The position numbers and the translations under genes are program-made. Under the pieces are notes generated by a model. The model saw nothing but the letters and a program-made list of their open reading frames with translations. It made no database searches and was not told where the DNA came from. A stretch of 64,000 nt of DNA, taken from assembly GCA_944381615.1 (NCBI GenBank), contig CALWLT010000028.1, forward strand, positions 1 to 64,000, read 5' to 3'. Source of the DNA: an uncultured Lachnospiraceae bacterium. GTDB taxonomy: Bacteria; Bacillota; Clostridia; Lachnospirales; Lachnospiraceae. Below, piece by piece: positions 16,994-26,750 of the stretch (within the stretch, counting starts at the first letter, position 1; each line of letters opens with the position of its first letter).

Positions 16994-17956
16994 ATGACAG
17001 CAAGAATCATTGGAACCGGCGCGTATGTGCCGGAACGTATCGTGACAAATAAAGACCTGATGGCGTTTCTGGATACGGACGACGCCTGGATCCGGGAGAG
17101 GACCGGCATCTGCGAGCGCCGGATCTCGACGGAGGAGGGAACGAGCGTCCTGGCCATCCGGGCCGCCGAGCGCGCTATCGCGGACGCCGGGATCGATCCG
17201 AAGGAGATTGAGATCGTGATCGTGGCGACCTCCTCGGCCGATCGGAGCTTCCCCAGCGCGGCGTCGGACGTACAGGGAGCGATCGGGGCGGAGAACGCCG
17301 TTGCCTTTGACATTACGGCGGCCTGCTCGGGCTTCATTTACGGCCTGCACATTCTTCAGGGCTTTATTCAGTCCGGAATTTACCGCACCGGACTGGTCAT
17401 CGGGGCGGAGACGCTGAGCAAGGTTTTGGACTGGAGCGATCGGAGCAGCTGCATCCTTTTTGGCGACGGGGCCGGAGCGGCCGTGATACGCGCCGATGAG
17501 GAGGGAGTGATCCGGACGCTGGTCGGCACGGACGGAAAGAAGGCGGACGTCCTCTGGTGCCAGGCCAGAAGCCTCAGGAACTGCCTGACGGGCGGCAAAC
17601 CGGAGCTGGGCTTCATGGTCATGGACGGGAAAGAGGTCTTTAAATTCGCCGTCAAGAAGGTGCCGGAGATTGTAAATCAGATTCTGGAGGAGACGGGCAC
17701 GGCCAGAGAGGATGTGCAGCACTATGTGCTCCATCAGGCGAACACCCGGATTCTCGAGTCGGCTGCCAGGCGCATCGGGATTCCCATGGAGAAGATCCCG
17801 GTCAACATCGACCGCTACGGCAACACGTCGGCGGCGTCCATCCCGATCCTGCTGGATGAGATGAGCCGGGACGGACGGCTGAAGCGGGGGGACAAAGTGA
17901 TTTTGTCCGGTTTCGGGGCAGGGCTTACCTGGGGAGCCGCCCTCCTTACCTGGTAG
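16994..17956 (+). CDS. fabH: 3-oxoacyl-ACP synthase III
   Basis: Starts fatty-acid synthesis by condensing acetyl-CoA with malonyl-ACP. It has 320 residues from ATG 16994 (MTARIIGTGAYVPERIV); longer in-frame starts would run through the promoter. The active-site cysteine is in ITAACSGFIYGL (near residue 112), the histidine in LHQANTRI and the asparagine in YGNTSAAS. It is the first gene of an operon running through accDA and is controlled by the upstream promoter and operator boxes. Confidence 0.95.
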   Translation: MTARIIGTGAYVPERIVTNKDLMAFLDTDDAWIRERTGICERRISTEEGTSVLAIRAAERAIADAGIDPKEIEIVIVATSSADRSFPSAASDVQGAIGAENAVAFDITAACSGFIYGLHILQGFIQSGIYRTGLVIGAETLSKVLDWSDRSSCILFGDGAGAAVIRADEEGVIRTLVGTDGKKADVLWCQARSLRNCLTGGKPELGFMVMDGKEVFKFAVKKVPEIVNQILEETGTAREDVQHYVLHQANTRILESAARRIGIPMEKIPVNIDRYGNTSAASIPILLDEMSRDGRLKRGDKVILSGFGAGLTWGAALLTW

Positions 17957-18046
17957 GCAGGTAGCGGGCTTTCCTCCGCAACCGGCGGAAAGCTTCATAT
18001 AATAAAAACCATAATAAAAAATAAAAAGGAAAAAGGAGAAAAAACC

Positions 18047-18280
18047 ATGTTAGAGAAGATGAAAGAAATTATTGCAGAGCAGCTGAGCGTAGACGCAGAC
18101 AGCATTACCGAGGCTTCCTCCTTTAAGGATGATCTGGGCGCGGATTCCCTGGATCTGTTCGAGCTCGTTATGGCGCTGGAGGATGAGTATTCGGTGGAGA
18201 TCCCCGCGGAGGATCTGCAGAATCTTCTGACCGTGGGCGACGTAATGAATTACTTAAAAGAAAAAGGTGTAGAGGCGTAA
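18047..18280 (+). CDS. acpP: Acyl carrier protein
   Basis: 77-residue acidic carrier protein. The phosphopantetheine attachment serine is residue 34 in [16 protein letters not shown]. It has an excellent ribosome site (AAAGGAGAA) about 7 bases upstream. The gap of 90 bases after fabH contains a short AT-rich stretch that may adjust expression of this abundant protein. Its stop codon overlaps the fabK start by one base. Confidence 0.96.
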   Translation: MLEKMKEIIAEQLSVDADSITEASSFKDDLGADSLDLFELVMALEDEYSVEIPAEDLQNLLTVGDVMNYLKEKGVEA

Positions 18281-19206
18281 TGAAGACAAGAATCACAGAA
18301 TTATTGGGGATCGAATACCCGATTATTCAGGGCGGCATGGCCTGGGTGGCGGAGCACAACCTGGCCGCCGCCGTTTCCGAGGCCGGCGGCCTGGGGCTGA
18401 TCGGCGGGGCCAACGCACCCGGCGAGGTCGTGCGGGAGGAGATCCGCAAGGCCCGGGAGCTGACGAAGAAGCCGTTCGGCGTCAACGTCATGCTGATGAG
18501 CCCTTATGCCGATGAGGTGGCGCGGGTAGTCGTGGAAGAGGGCGTGAAGGTGGTTACCACCGGCGCCGGGATCCCCGGAAAGTACATGGGCATGTGGAAG
18601 GAGGCCGGAATCTGCGTGATGACGGTCGTGGCCTCCGTCGCGCAGGCCCGGTTGATGGAAAAGGGCGGGGCGGACGCCGTGATTGCCGAGGGCATGGAGT
18701 CCGGCGGCCACATCGGCGAGGAGACGACGATGACGCTGGTGCCCCAGGTCGTGGACGCCGTGTCGGTTCCCGTGGTTGCGGCCGGAGGAATCGCCGACGG
18801 GCGCGGGATTGCAGCCGCCTTCATGCTGGGAGCCGAGGCCGTGCAGATGGGAACCCGTTTCGTGGTGGCGAAGGAATCCATCGTCCATCCCAATTATAAG
18901 AACCGCGTGATCCGGGCAAAGGACATCGATTCGACGGTCACGGGCTTAAGCCACGGCCATCCCATCCGCTGCCTGAGAAATAAGATGACGCGGGAGTACC
19001 TGAAGCTGGAGAAGGAAGGGAAGTCCTTCGAGGAGCTTGAGTATCTGACGCTGGGCGCGCTGCGCCGGGCCGTGCAGGACGGGGACGTGGACAACGGAAC
19101 CGTGATGGCCGGCCAGATTGCGGGCATGGTAAGCAAAGAGCAGACCTGCCGCGAGATGATCGAAGAGATGATGGCGCAGGCAGAACAGCTTCTTGGCAGA
19201 AAGTAA
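18280..19206 (+). CDS. fabK: FMN-dependent enoyl-ACP reductase II
   Basis: 308-residue flavoprotein that reduces enoyl-ACP in the last step of the elongation cycle. It replaces FabI in many Firmicutes and is intrinsically insensitive to triclosan in characterised cases. Features include IEYPIIQGGMAWVAEHNLAA at the N-terminus, EGMESGGHIGE and VVAAGGIADGRGI of the FMN-binding TIM barrel. Its position right after acpP and before fabD is typical. A related flavoprotein ends the operon (24554-25648), but only this copy fits the FabK position and length. Confidence 0.92.
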   Translation: MKTRITELLGIEYPIIQGGMAWVAEHNLAAAVSEAGGLGLIGGANAPGEVVREEIRKARELTKKPFGVNVMLMSPYADEVARVVVEEGVKVVTTGAGIPGKYMGMWKEAGICVMTVVASVAQARLMEKGGADAVIAEGMESGGHIGEETTMTLVPQVVDAVSVPVVAAGGIADGRGIAAAFMLGAEAVQMGTRFVVAKESIVHPNYKNRVIRAKDIDSTVTGLSHGHPIRCLRNKMTREYLKLEKEGKSFEELEYLTLGALRRAVQDGDVDNGTVMAGQIAGMVSKEQTCREMIEEMMAQAEQLLGRK

Positions 19207-19240
19207 CGGAACAAAAAGGTTAGATAGACGAGGTAACGCT

Positions 19241-20167
19241 ATGAGCAAGATTGCATTTATTTTCCCGGGACAGGGAGCGCAGACGACCGGTATGGGCCAG
19301 GATTTCTACAATGAAGAGGAGACGGCGAGGCGCGTGTTTGACAGAGCGTCGCAGCTGCTTGGCTTTTCCATGCCCGAGCTGTGCTTTGAGCCCAACGACA
19401 GGCTGGACATTACAGAATATACGCAGCCGGCCATGGTAACGGCCAGCATCGCGATGATGAAGGTTTTCACGGAGCGCACCGGGATTACTCCGTCGGTGGC
19501 GGCGGGCCTGAGCCTGGGAGAATATCCTGCAATGGCGGCGGCAGGCGTTATGTCGGAAGACGACGCAATCCGGACAGTACGGCAGAGAGGGATCCTGATG
19601 CAGGAGGCGGTGCCCGCCGGCCTGGGTGCCATGTCGGCCGTACTGGCCATGGATGCGGCGAAGATTGAGGAGGTAATCGAGCCCATCGAGGGCGTGCAGA
19701 TTGCCAATTACAACTGTCCGGGGCAGATCGTCATTTCCGGAAAGACGGAGGCGGTCGAGAAGGCGTCCCGGAAGCTTGCCGAGGCGGGAGCCAAGCGGGT
19801 CATCCCGCTGAAGGTCAGCGGCCCCTTCCACTCCGCGATGCTTACGCAGGCCGGAGAAAAGCTGGGGAAGGTGCTGGAGACCGTGGAGGTACATACGCCG
19901 GTCATCCCCTATGTGGCGAACGTGACGGCAGAGTACGTGACGGACGCGGCGGACGTCAAGCCGCTTCTCGTGCGGCAGGTGTCATCCTCCGTGCGCTGGG
20001 AGCAGAGCATCCGCCGGATGCTGGAGAACGGCGTGGATACGTTTATTGAGATCGGGCCCGGCAGGACGCTGACCGGTTTCATGAAGAAAATTGACAGAAA
20101 CGCAAAAGCGATGAATATAGAAAAGCTGGAAGATATTGAAAAAGTAAAGGAGGCGCTCGGATGTTAG
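19241..20167 (+). CDS. fabD: Malonyl-CoA:ACP transacylase
   Basis: Transfers malonyl groups from CoA to ACP. It has 308 residues from ATG 19241 ([19 protein letters not shown]); the earlier start at 19193 lies inside fabK and adds no conserved sequence. The nucleophile serine is in [12 protein letters not shown] and the catalytic histidine in [10 protein letters not shown]. The gene overlaps fabG by 7 bases, so the pair is translationally coupled. Confidence 0.94.
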   Translation: MSKIAFIFPGQGAQTTGMGQDFYNEEETARRVFDRASQLLGFSMPELCFEPNDRLDITEYTQPAMVTASIAMMKVFTERTGITPSVAAGLSLGEYPAMAAAGVMSEDDAIRTVRQRGILMQEAVPAGLGAMSAVLAMDAAKIEEVIEPIEGVQIANYNCPGQIVISGKTEAVEKASRKLAEAGAKRVIPLKVSGPFHSAMLTQAGEKLGKVLETVEVHTPVIPYVANVTAEYVTDAADVKPLLVRQVSSSVRWEQSIRRMLENGVDTFIEIGPGRTLTGFMKKIDRNAKAMNIEKLEDIEKVKEALGC

Positions 20168-20901
20168 AGGGAAAGGTAGCCATCGTGACGGGAGCCAGCC
20201 GCGGGATAGGGCGACAGATCGCCCTTTATATGGCGCGGGAAGGCGCCGCGGTCATCGTCAATTATAACGGTTCGGCGGCCCGGGCCGAGGAAGTGGTGCA
20301 GGAGATCCGAAACGCCGGGGGACAGGCGGAGGCCGTCCAGTGCAACGTCTCCGATTACGAGAAGGCACAGGAGCTGATCAATTATGTGATCGGCCAGTAC
20401 AAGCGGGTGGACATCCTGGTCAACAACGCGGGGATTACCCGCGATAACCTGCTGATGAAGATGAGCGAGGAAGAATTTGACGCGGTAATCGACACGAACT
20501 TAAAGGGCGCGTTTAACTGCACAAAGCACGTTTCCCGCCAGATGCTGCGCCAGAAGAGCGGCCGCATCATCAATATCTCCTCGGTGTCCGGGGTAATGGG
20601 CAACGCGGGACAGGCCAATTACTGCGCCTCCAAGGCGGGGCTGATCGGCCTGACCAAGTCGGTGGCAAGAGAGCTGGGGAGCAGGGGCATTACGGTTAAT
20701 GCCATTGCGCCCGGGTTTATCGATACAGAGATGACCTCTGTGCTGTCAGAGGACGTGAAGAAGGCCATGGGAGAGCAGATTCCGCTGCGGCGGTTCGGCC
20801 GGCCCGAGGATGTGGCGGAGGCCGCGGTATTTCTGGCTTCCGACAAAGCGGCCTATATTACGGGACAGGTTCTCTGCGTAGACGGCGGCATGGCGATGTA
20901 A
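20161..20901 (+). CDS. fabG: 3-oxoacyl-ACP reductase
   Basis: NADPH-dependent short-chain dehydrogenase of 246 residues. The cofactor motif is [13 protein letters not shown], the NAG motif is [11 protein letters not shown], the catalytic serine is in ISSVSGVMG and the YxxxK pair is in [10 protein letters not shown]. It reduces 3-ketoacyl-ACP in the elongation cycle. It sits between fabD and fabF in the operon. Confidence 0.95.
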   Translation: MLEGKVAIVTGASRGIGRQIALYMAREGAAVIVNYNGSAARAEEVVQEIRNAGGQAEAVQCNVSDYEKAQELINYVIGQYKRVDILVNNAGITRDNLLMKMSEEEFDAVIDTNLKGAFNCTKHVSRQMLRQKSGRIINISSVSGVMGNAGQANYCASKAGLIGLTKSVARELGSRGITVNAIAPGFIDTEMTSVLSEDVKKAMGEQIPLRRFGRPEDVAEAAVFLASDKAAYITGQVLCVDGGMAM

Positions 20902-20936
20902 GACGCCGGCCGGCCCGGAAATAGGAAAGGAAGGCA

Positions 20937-22193
20937 GTGAAGGAGAGTATGAAGGACAGAAATCGAGTAGTGGTAACGGGGCTGGGGGCCATTACGCCCA
21001 TCGGCAACGACGTGGAGAGCTTCTGGCAGGGGCTGAAGGAGAAGAAGGTCGGCATCGGTCCGATCACGCGCTTTGACACGTCGGAGTACAAGGTTAAGAT
21101 TGCGGCGGAGGTAAAGGATTTCGATCCGAAGCAGTACATGGATCCCAAGGCGGCCCGCAGGATGGAGCTCTTCTCCCAGTATGCGGTGGCGGCGGCCTCC
21201 CAGGCGCTTTCCCAGGCCGGGATTAAGATGGACAGGGAAGATCCGTACCGGGTGGGAACCAGCGTCGGCTCCGGCATCGGCAGTCTTCAGGTCATGGAGC
21301 GGGAGTATAAGAAGCTGGAGGAGAAAGGCCCCTCCCGCGTGAACCCGCTGATGATCCCGCTGATGATCAGCAATATGGCGGTGGGCAACGTCGCGCTGCA
21401 GTTTGGCTTAAAGGGCAAATCCATCAATGTGGTTACGGCCTGCGCGACCGGTACCAACTGCATCGGCGAGGCGTTCCGCTCCATTCAGTACGGCGAGGCG
21501 GACGTGATGGTAGCCGGAGGAACCGAGGCGTCGATCACGCCCATCGGCGTAGCCGGTTTTACGGCGCTGACGGCGCTTTCCACCAACGAAGATCCGATGC
21601 TGGCCTCCCGGCCGTTTGACAAAAACCGGGACGGCTTCGTCATGGGCGAGGGTTCCGGCATCGTTGTGCTGGAGTCCCTGGAGCACGCGAAGAAGCGCGG
21701 CGCGAAGATCCTGGCGGAGGTGGTCGGCTACGGCGGCAGCAACGACGCGTTCCACGTAACCTCCCCGGCGGAGGACGGATCCGGCGCGGCGGCGGCCATG
21801 CAGGCGGCGATTCAGGACGCGGGCATTGCGCCGGAGCAGATCGATTACATCAACGCGCACGGCACCAGCACGCATCACAACGATATTTTCGAGACGCTGG
21901 CCATCAAGAAGGCGCTGGGCGATCATGCCTACCAGGTTAAGATTAACTCGACGAAGTCCATGGTCGGCCATCTTCTGGGCGCGGCCGGCGGCGTGGAATT
22001 CATCGCCTGCGTCAAGTCCATCGAGGACGGCTTCATCCACGCGACGGCGGGACTGGCGGAGCCGGGCGAGGGCTGCGATCTGGATTACATGATGGGCGAG
22101 GGACAGCCCTTCGACGTGCGGTATGCGATGAGCAATTCGCTGGGCTTCGGCGGCGTCAACGCCAGCCTGGTCATAAAGAAATACGAAGAATAA
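20937..22193 (+). CDS. fabF: 3-oxoacyl-ACP synthase II
   Basis: Elongation condensing enzyme, 418 residues. The catalytic cysteine is in VTACATGTNCIGEA, with the two histidines in NAHGTSTHHNDIFE and KSMVGHLLGAAGG. The start is ambiguous between GTG 20937 (AAAGGAAGG just upstream) and ATG 20949 (AAGGAG 3 bases upstream); conserved sequence begins at RVVVTGLGAITPIGND in either case. In many Clostridia accB follows fabF; here fabZ follows directly after 18 bases. Confidence 0.94.
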   Translation: MKESMKDRNRVVVTGLGAITPIGNDVESFWQGLKEKKVGIGPITRFDTSEYKVKIAAEVKDFDPKQYMDPKAARRMELFSQYAVAAASQALSQAGIKMDREDPYRVGTSVGSGIGSLQVMEREYKKLEEKGPSRVNPLMIPLMISNMAVGNVALQFGLKGKSINVVTACATGTNCIGEAFRSIQYGEADVMVAGGTEASITPIGVAGFTALTALSTNEDPMLASRPFDKNRDGFVMGEGSGIVVLESLEHAKKRGAKILAEVVGYGGSNDAFHVTSPAEDGSGAAAAMQAAIQDAGIAPEQIDYINAHGTSTHHNDIFETLAIKKALGDHAYQVKINSTKSMVGHLLGAAGGVEFIACVKSIEDGFIHATAGLAEPGEGCDLDYMMGEGQPFDVRYAMSNSLGFGGVNASLVIKKYEE

Positions 22194-22211
22194 AAAGAGG
22201 ACAGGAAAGCC

Positions 22212-22634
22212 ATGCTGGGTATTAAGGAAATTCAGGAGATCATCCCCCACCGCCATCCGTTTCTTCTTATCGACTGCATCGAGGAGATCATGCCGGGCGA
22301 GGGGGCGGTCGGATATAAGAACGTCACGTACAACGAGCCCTGGTTCGCGGGGCATTTCCCGCAGGAGCCGGTTATGCCGGGCGTCCTGATCGTGGAGGCG
22401 CTGGCCCAGGTCGGGGCGGTCGCCATCCTGAGCGAGGAAGAAAACAAGGGAAAGGTCGCCTATTTTGGCGGCATCAACAGCGCAAAATTCAGGAAGAAGG
22501 TGGTTCCCGGCGACCGGCTGCGCCTGGAATGCCATATCATCAAGAGAAAAGGCCCGGTCGGGATTGGCAGCGCGATTGCCACGGTAGACGGGAAGACGGC
22601 GGTCACAGCGGAACTGACATTTATGATTGGATAG
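22212..22634 (+). CDS. fabZ: 3-hydroxyacyl-ACP dehydratase
   Basis: 140-residue hot-dog-fold dehydratase. It has the conserved [17 protein letters not shown], with the catalytic histidine in [20 protein letters not shown]. It removes water from 3-hydroxyacyl-ACP. It has AGGA upstream of ATG 22212 and is followed by accDA 13 bases after its stop. Confidence 0.95.
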   Translation: MLGIKEIQEIIPHRHPFLLIDCIEEIMPGEGAVGYKNVTYNEPWFAGHFPQEPVMPGVLIVEALAQVGAVAILSEEENKGKVAYFGGINSAKFRKKVVPGDRLRLECHIIKRKGPVGIGSAIATVDGKTAVTAELTFMIG

Positions 22635-22647
22635 CGAGGGAAATGAA

Positions 22648-24525
22648 ATGTTAAAGGATTTATTGAAAAAAACGCATATTTTCCCGGGCAGAAAGGGATC
22701 GGAGAGCACGCCGGAGGCAAACGGCAGCGCGCCGGCCGCGGAGGCAAAGCCGCAGAAAATCCCGTCCCGCCCGACGGCCCTGACGCCGGAAAACATGCGC
22801 GACATGTGGCGGCGCTGCAACAAGTGCGAGCGTCCCATCCTGGTGCAGGAGGTAAAGGACAATTCCTACGTCTGCCCCCGGTGCGGCGGCTATTTCCGCG
22901 TCCATGCCTACCGGCGGATCGAGATGATCATCGACGAGGGCACGTTTGAAGAGTGGGATAAGGAGATGGAGCTCGTCAATCCCCTGAAGTTCCCCGGCTA
23001 TGAGGGCAAGGTGGAGGCGGCGCGCGAAAAGACGAACCTCAACGAGGCTGTCGTCACGGGCCGCGGCAAGATCAACGGGTACGACACGGTTATCGCCGTC
23101 TGCGACAACCGGTTTATGATGAGCAGCATGGGCCACAACATGGGCGAAAAGATCGCCCGCGCCGTGGAGCGTGCGACGGCGGAGCGCCTGCCGGTTATCA
23201 TCTATGCGGCGTCCGGCGGCGCCCGGATGCAGGAGGGAATGATCTCCCTGATGCAGATGGCCAAGACGTCGGCGGCGTTAAAACGCCATTCCGAGGCCGG
23301 CCTTCTCTATATCAGCTTTCTCACGGAGCCGACGACGGGCGGCGTGACGGCCAGCTTTGCCATGCTGGGCGACATCATCCTGGCAGAGCCGGGCGCGCTG
23401 ATCGGGTTTACGGGCCCGCGCGTGATTGAACAGACCATCAACCAGAAGCTGCCGGAAGGCTTCCAGCGGGCGGAGTTCCAGCTGGAGCACGGCTTCGTGG
23501 ATCAGATCGTCGAGAGAAAGGATCAGAAGAAGGTTCTGGGCCTGCTCCTGATGATGCACAGCGGCGAGTACAGCTGGCAGAAATGGACGCAGGAGAGCGA
23601 AGCGCGTCCGTCTGTCACGGAAATCCTGGCGGAGACGGCCTCGCGCCTGACGCCGGAGACGGAGGGGAAGGCCCCGAAGAGCCGCCGCGCCCCGTTCTCG
23701 GGCCTGATGCGCCAGAAGACGCTGGACAAGATTGCGGGGCGGCAGCGGGAAGCCTGGGACGCGGTGCGCCAGTCGCGCAGCGCCGGCCGTCTGATTGCCA
23801 GCGATTACATCCATGCGCTGTTTGATAATTTCTATGAACTTCACGGCGATCGCTATTTCGGCGACGACGGGGCCATCATCGGCGGCCTGGCGTTCTTCGA
23901 CGGCATGCCGGTTACGGTCATCGGCCACGAGAGAGGAAAGACGCCCAAGGAGAGCATGAAGCGCAATTTCGGCATGGCGTCCCCGGAGGGCTACCGTAAA
24001 TCGCTGCGGCTGATGCGGCAGGCGGAGAAATTTAACCGCCCGATTATCTGCTTCGTGGATACGCCGGGCGCGTTCCCGGGCATCGGAGCTGAGGAGAGAG
24101 GCCAGGGCGAGGCGATCGCGCGCAACCTGTTCGAGATGTCGGATATGAAGGTCCCGATCCTGACGATCGTGACGGGCCAGGGAGGAAGCGGCGGCGCGCT
24201 GGCGCTGGCGGTTTCCAACGAGGTCTGGATGATGGAGAACGCGACCTACTCCATCCTGTCCCCGGAGGGCTTTGCTTCGATCCTCTGGAAGGATGCGAAG
24301 AAGGCCAGCGAGGCGGCCAAGGTTATGAAGATGACGGCCGAGGACCTCTATGATCTGGGAATGATTGAACGGATCATCTGCGAGGATGAGCCGGCCAGCG
24401 CCGGGAACATTGGCGAGATCACACGGATTATCGAAAAACACATGCGGGAATTCTTTGCGGCCTGCGCGCAGAAAACGCCGGAAGAAATTGCCGGGCAGCG
24501 CTATGAGCGCTTCCGCCGGATCTGA
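22648..24525 (+). CDS. accDA: Fused acetyl-CoA carboxylase carboxyltransferase, beta and alpha
   Basis: 625 residues joining AccD (about 1-290) and AccA (about 310-625), which are separate subunits in many bacteria. The AccD part has the zinc ribbon [13 protein letters not shown] with CPRCGGYF, and carboxyltransferase sequence [18 protein letters not shown]. The AccA part has [33 protein letters not shown] and [13 protein letters not shown]. It transfers carboxyl from biotin to acetyl-CoA. Start ATG 22648 has GAGGG upstream; 22627 would overlap fabZ. The biotin carrier (accB) and biotin carboxylase (accC) are not in this operon. Confidence 0.92.
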   Translation: MLKDLLKKTHIFPGRKGSESTPEANGSAPAAEAKPQKIPSRPTALTPENMRDMWRRCNKCERPILVQEVKDNSYVCPRCGGYFRVHAYRRIEMIIDEGTFEEWDKEMELVNPLKFPGYEGKVEAAREKTNLNEAVVTGRGKINGYDTVIAVCDNRFMMSSMGHNMGEKIARAVERATAERLPVIIYAASGGARMQEGMISLMQMAKTSAALKRHSEAGLLYISFLTEPTTGGVTASFAMLGDIILAEPGALIGFTGPRVIEQTINQKLPEGFQRAEFQLEHGFVDQIVERKDQKKVLGLLLMMHSGEYSWQKWTQESEARPSVTEILAETASRLTPETEGKAPKSRRAPFSGLMRQKTLDKIAGRQREAWDAVRQSRSAGRLIASDYIHALFDNFYELHGDRYFGDDGAIIGGLAFFDGMPVTVIGHERGKTPKESMKRNFGMASPEGYRKSLRLMRQAEKFNRPIICFVDTPGAFPGIGAEERGQGEAIARNLFEMSDMKVPILTIVTGQGGSGGALALAVSNEVWMMENATYSILSPEGFASILWKDAKKASEAAKVMKMTAEDLYDLGMIERIICEDEPASAGNIGEITRIIEKHMREFFAACAQKTPEEIAGQRYERFRRI

Positions 24526-24553
24526 TCAGAAACCGGCAGAACAGGAGAAGACA

Positions 24554-25648
24554 ATGAGTGGATTAAAACCGCTTACCATCGGCGGCCTGACGGCCCGGCT
24601 GCCCGTGATTCAGGGCGGCATGGGGGTGGGCATCAGCCTGTCCTCGCTGGCGGCCGCGGTGGCCCGGGCCGGCGGCATCGGGATCATCTCGGCGGCGCAG
24701 ATCGGGTTTCGCGAGCCGGATTTCGCCGAGGACTCCCAGGCCGCGAACCTGAGAGCCATGGAAAAAGAGATGAAAAAGGCCAGGGAGCTGGCCCCGGGCG
24801 GGATCATCGGCTTTAATATCATGGTGGCGACCCGCAATTACGCGGAGTACGTGAAGACGGCCGCGCGGGCGGGCGCCGATCTGATTATTTCCGGGGCGGG
24901 GCTGCCCGTCTCGCTGCCGGAGTATGTGAAGGGGACGGCGACGAAGATTGCCCCCATCGTATCCTCTGTCAAGGCGGCGCTCGTGATCTGCAAGATGTGG
25001 GATCGGAAGTATCATACGGCGCCGGATCTGGTCGTGGTCGAGGGCCCGCTGGCCGGCGGCCATCTGGGTTTTGACCGGGAACAGTTAAGCGAACTGGAGG
25101 CGGATACGCCGCGCTCATGCGAGACGTTCCACCGGAAGGAATACGACGAGGAGATCCGCGGGATCATCGCCCTGGTTAAGCAGTACGCGCAGAAATACGG
25201 CAAGGAGATCCCGGTGGTTACGGCCGGCGGCGTCTACAGTCATGAGGACGTGCTGCACCAGCTGGAGCTGGGCGCCGACGGCGTACAGGTGGCGACCCGT
25301 TTCGTGACGACCGAGGAGTGCGACGCGCCGCTGGCGTACAAGCAGGCATACCTGGACGCGAAGGAAGAGGACATTGTAATCGTAAAAAGCCCGGTAGGCA
25401 TGCCGGGACGGGCGATCCGCAACGCCTTTCTGCGCGAGGTGGAGAAAGGGAAGCAGGCGATTACATACTGCTACCGGTGCCTGGAGCACTGCGATCAGGC
25501 AAAGATCCCCTACTGTATTACCGAGGCGCTGATCAACGCCGCCCGCGGCAATATGGATCGGGCGCTGGTCTTCTGCGGAAGCAACGCCTGGCGCGCGAAG
25601 AAGATTGAGACAGTCGACGGCGTCATGCGCGACCTGTGCGGGGAATAA
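24554..25648 (+). CDS. FabK/nitronate-monooxygenase-like flavoprotein
   Basis: 364 residues from ATG 24554 (GGAG 10 bases upstream); the longer frame back to 24365 overlaps accDA and is not conserved-looking. It is a TIM-barrel FMN protein of the 2-nitropropane dioxygenase/FabK superfamily: LPVIQGGMGVGISLSSLAAA, IISGAGLPVSLPE, VVEGPLAGGHLGFD and PVVTAGGVYSHED. It has a cysteine-bearing insertion near the C-terminus (YCYRCLEHCDQAKIPYC). It is probably co-transcribed with fab genes. It might reduce an unsaturated acyl intermediate or detoxify nitronates; the substrate cannot be read from sequence. Confidence 0.78.
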   Translation: MSGLKPLTIGGLTARLPVIQGGMGVGISLSSLAAAVARAGGIGIISAAQIGFREPDFAEDSQAANLRAMEKEMKKARELAPGGIIGFNIMVATRNYAEYVKTAARAGADLIISGAGLPVSLPEYVKGTATKIAPIVSSVKAALVICKMWDRKYHTAPDLVVVEGPLAGGHLGFDREQLSELEADTPRSCETFHRKEYDEEIRGIIALVKQYAQKYGKEIPVVTAGGVYSHEDVLHQLELGADGVQVATRFVTTEECDAPLAYKQAYLDAKEEDIVIVKSPVGMPGRAIRNAFLREVEKGKQAITYCYRCLEHCDQAKIPYCITEALINAARGNMDRALVFCGSNAWRAKKIETVDGVMRDLCGE

Positions 25649-25669
25649 TGCGCGGAAAATAAAAGATAA

Positions 25670-25708
25670 GCGGCAGGAATGGAGCAAATCCGATTCCTGC
25701 CGCTTTTT
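25670..25708 (+). terminator. Terminator of the fab operon
   Basis: GCGGCAGGAAT and ATTCCTGCCGC form an 11-base-pair stem followed by TTTTT, 21 bases after the last gene of the operon. It marks the downstream boundary before the minus-strand DUF6282 gene. Confidence 0.9.
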
Positions 25709-25802
25709 GCGCGATACGCCCGGAGGGCGGCCGCCGTGCCTGCACGGGCGGACATCCGACGGGCAACGGACATCGAGTGGCAAAGCCACGAGATGCGCGG
25801 TT

Positions 25803-26675
25803 TTACTGTTTCGCAATCCGTGCGGGCACGTCGCGCACCATGGTGCGGATCTCCGCGCCGGAAAAGCCCTGGTCAAGCAGCGTCTCGATGAAGCGCAGCA
25901 TGCCTTCCGCCGGGTGCTCGAAGCCGGCCTGGCCGCGGTCGGTGGCCAGGTAGGTGGAGGAAACGCCGGCCTGACGGATGTTGGCGGCCATCTCTTCGGC
26001 CGTCACGGCCCCCTCGGCGATGTTAAGCCAGTTTTTCTCGATCAGGACGCCAAGACCGGCCAGCTCCTTCTGCAGTTCGCCCGGCACTTTTGTGCGGAAC
26101 CATTCCGGGTGCGTCAGGATCATGGAGACGTTTCGCCTGCGGCCCTCGCGGCAGAGGAGCAGGGATTCCTCCAGGCTCAGATGGCCGGTGGCCAGGAACG
26201 CATCGTATTTCTTTACCACGTCAAAAATATCATAGACCTCGTCTTTTAAGCTTCCGTCTTCGTTTAAGATCGAAATGCCGGGCCGTTTAAAGAAATCGCC
26301 GGGCATGTCGCCCCACTGGAGGCAGTGGGCGGAATCGCGGGTCGGCATCCAGATGAGGACGCCGCCCATTTTCAGACAGTTCTCGACGGCGTAGGGGTTG
26401 AGGCCGCCGGTCGGCTGGTTTAGGGCCAGCCCGCCGAAGGCGCGCGCCGTTTTGCCACTGATGAGATTGACCAGGGCCGCGCGGCTGGCCGTACAGCCGT
26501 AATGCGCTTTGATCATCACGCCGGCCATGCCCAGCGCGCTGGCCTCTGTGATCAGCTCCAGATCGTTGAGGCCGCGGCCGAAGGCCGACGGCTCCGTGTG
26601 CGTGTGCAGATCATAGCCGCCCTGAATCAGTTCCAGGGCTTCTTCTCTTCTCGGGGTGGGAAATTCAGACAGCAT
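25803..26675 (-). CDS. DUF6282-type metal-dependent hydrolase-like protein
   Basis: 290 residues. The N-terminal GYDLHTHTEPSAFGR carries the HxH metal motif of amidohydrolase/PHP-like barrels, with further histidines in IKAHYGCTA, LATGHLSLEE, ILTHPEWF and an aspartate in LATDRGQAGF, the order expected for a binuclear metal hydrolase. The overall pattern fits what I know as DUF6282. Natural substrate unknown. On the minus strand it follows an RpiR-type regulator; its start codon is preceded by GGAGGT that lies inside a hairpin (26682-26714). Confidence 0.72.
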   Translation of the reverse strand: MLSEFPTPRREEALELIQGGYDLHTHTEPSAFGRGLNDLELITEASALGMAGVMIKAHYGCTASRAALVNLISGKTARAFGGLALNQPTGGLNPYAVENCLKMGGVLIWMPTRDSAHCLQWGDMPGDFFKRPGISILNEDGSLKDEVYDIFDVVKKYDAFLATGHLSLEESLLLCREGRRRNVSMILTHPEWFRTKVPGELQKELAGLGVLIEKNWLNIAEGAVTAEEMAANIRQAGVSSTYLATDRGQAGFEHPAEGMLRFIETLLDQGFSGAEIRTMVRDVPARIAKQ

Positions 26676-26681
26676 AAAAAT

Positions 26682-26714
26682 ACCTCCGTTTGTTTCCAGA
26701 AAACAAACAGAGGT
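26682..26714 (-). promoter_or_regulatory. Hairpin burying the ribosome site of the DUF6282 gene
   Basis: ACCTC-CGTTTGTTT and AAAACAAAC-AGAGGT form a long near-perfect stem with a short loop. On the minus strand the 3' arm contains GGAGGT, the ribosome site for the ATG at 26675, and is followed by ATTTTT. The hairpin could either terminate transcription after the regulator gene or mask translation start. On the plus strand it also ends in TTTTT. Confidence 0.6.
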
Positions 26715-26750
26715 GTTTTTCGGAGATGTTCCGGTCTGCCTGTGGATTTG

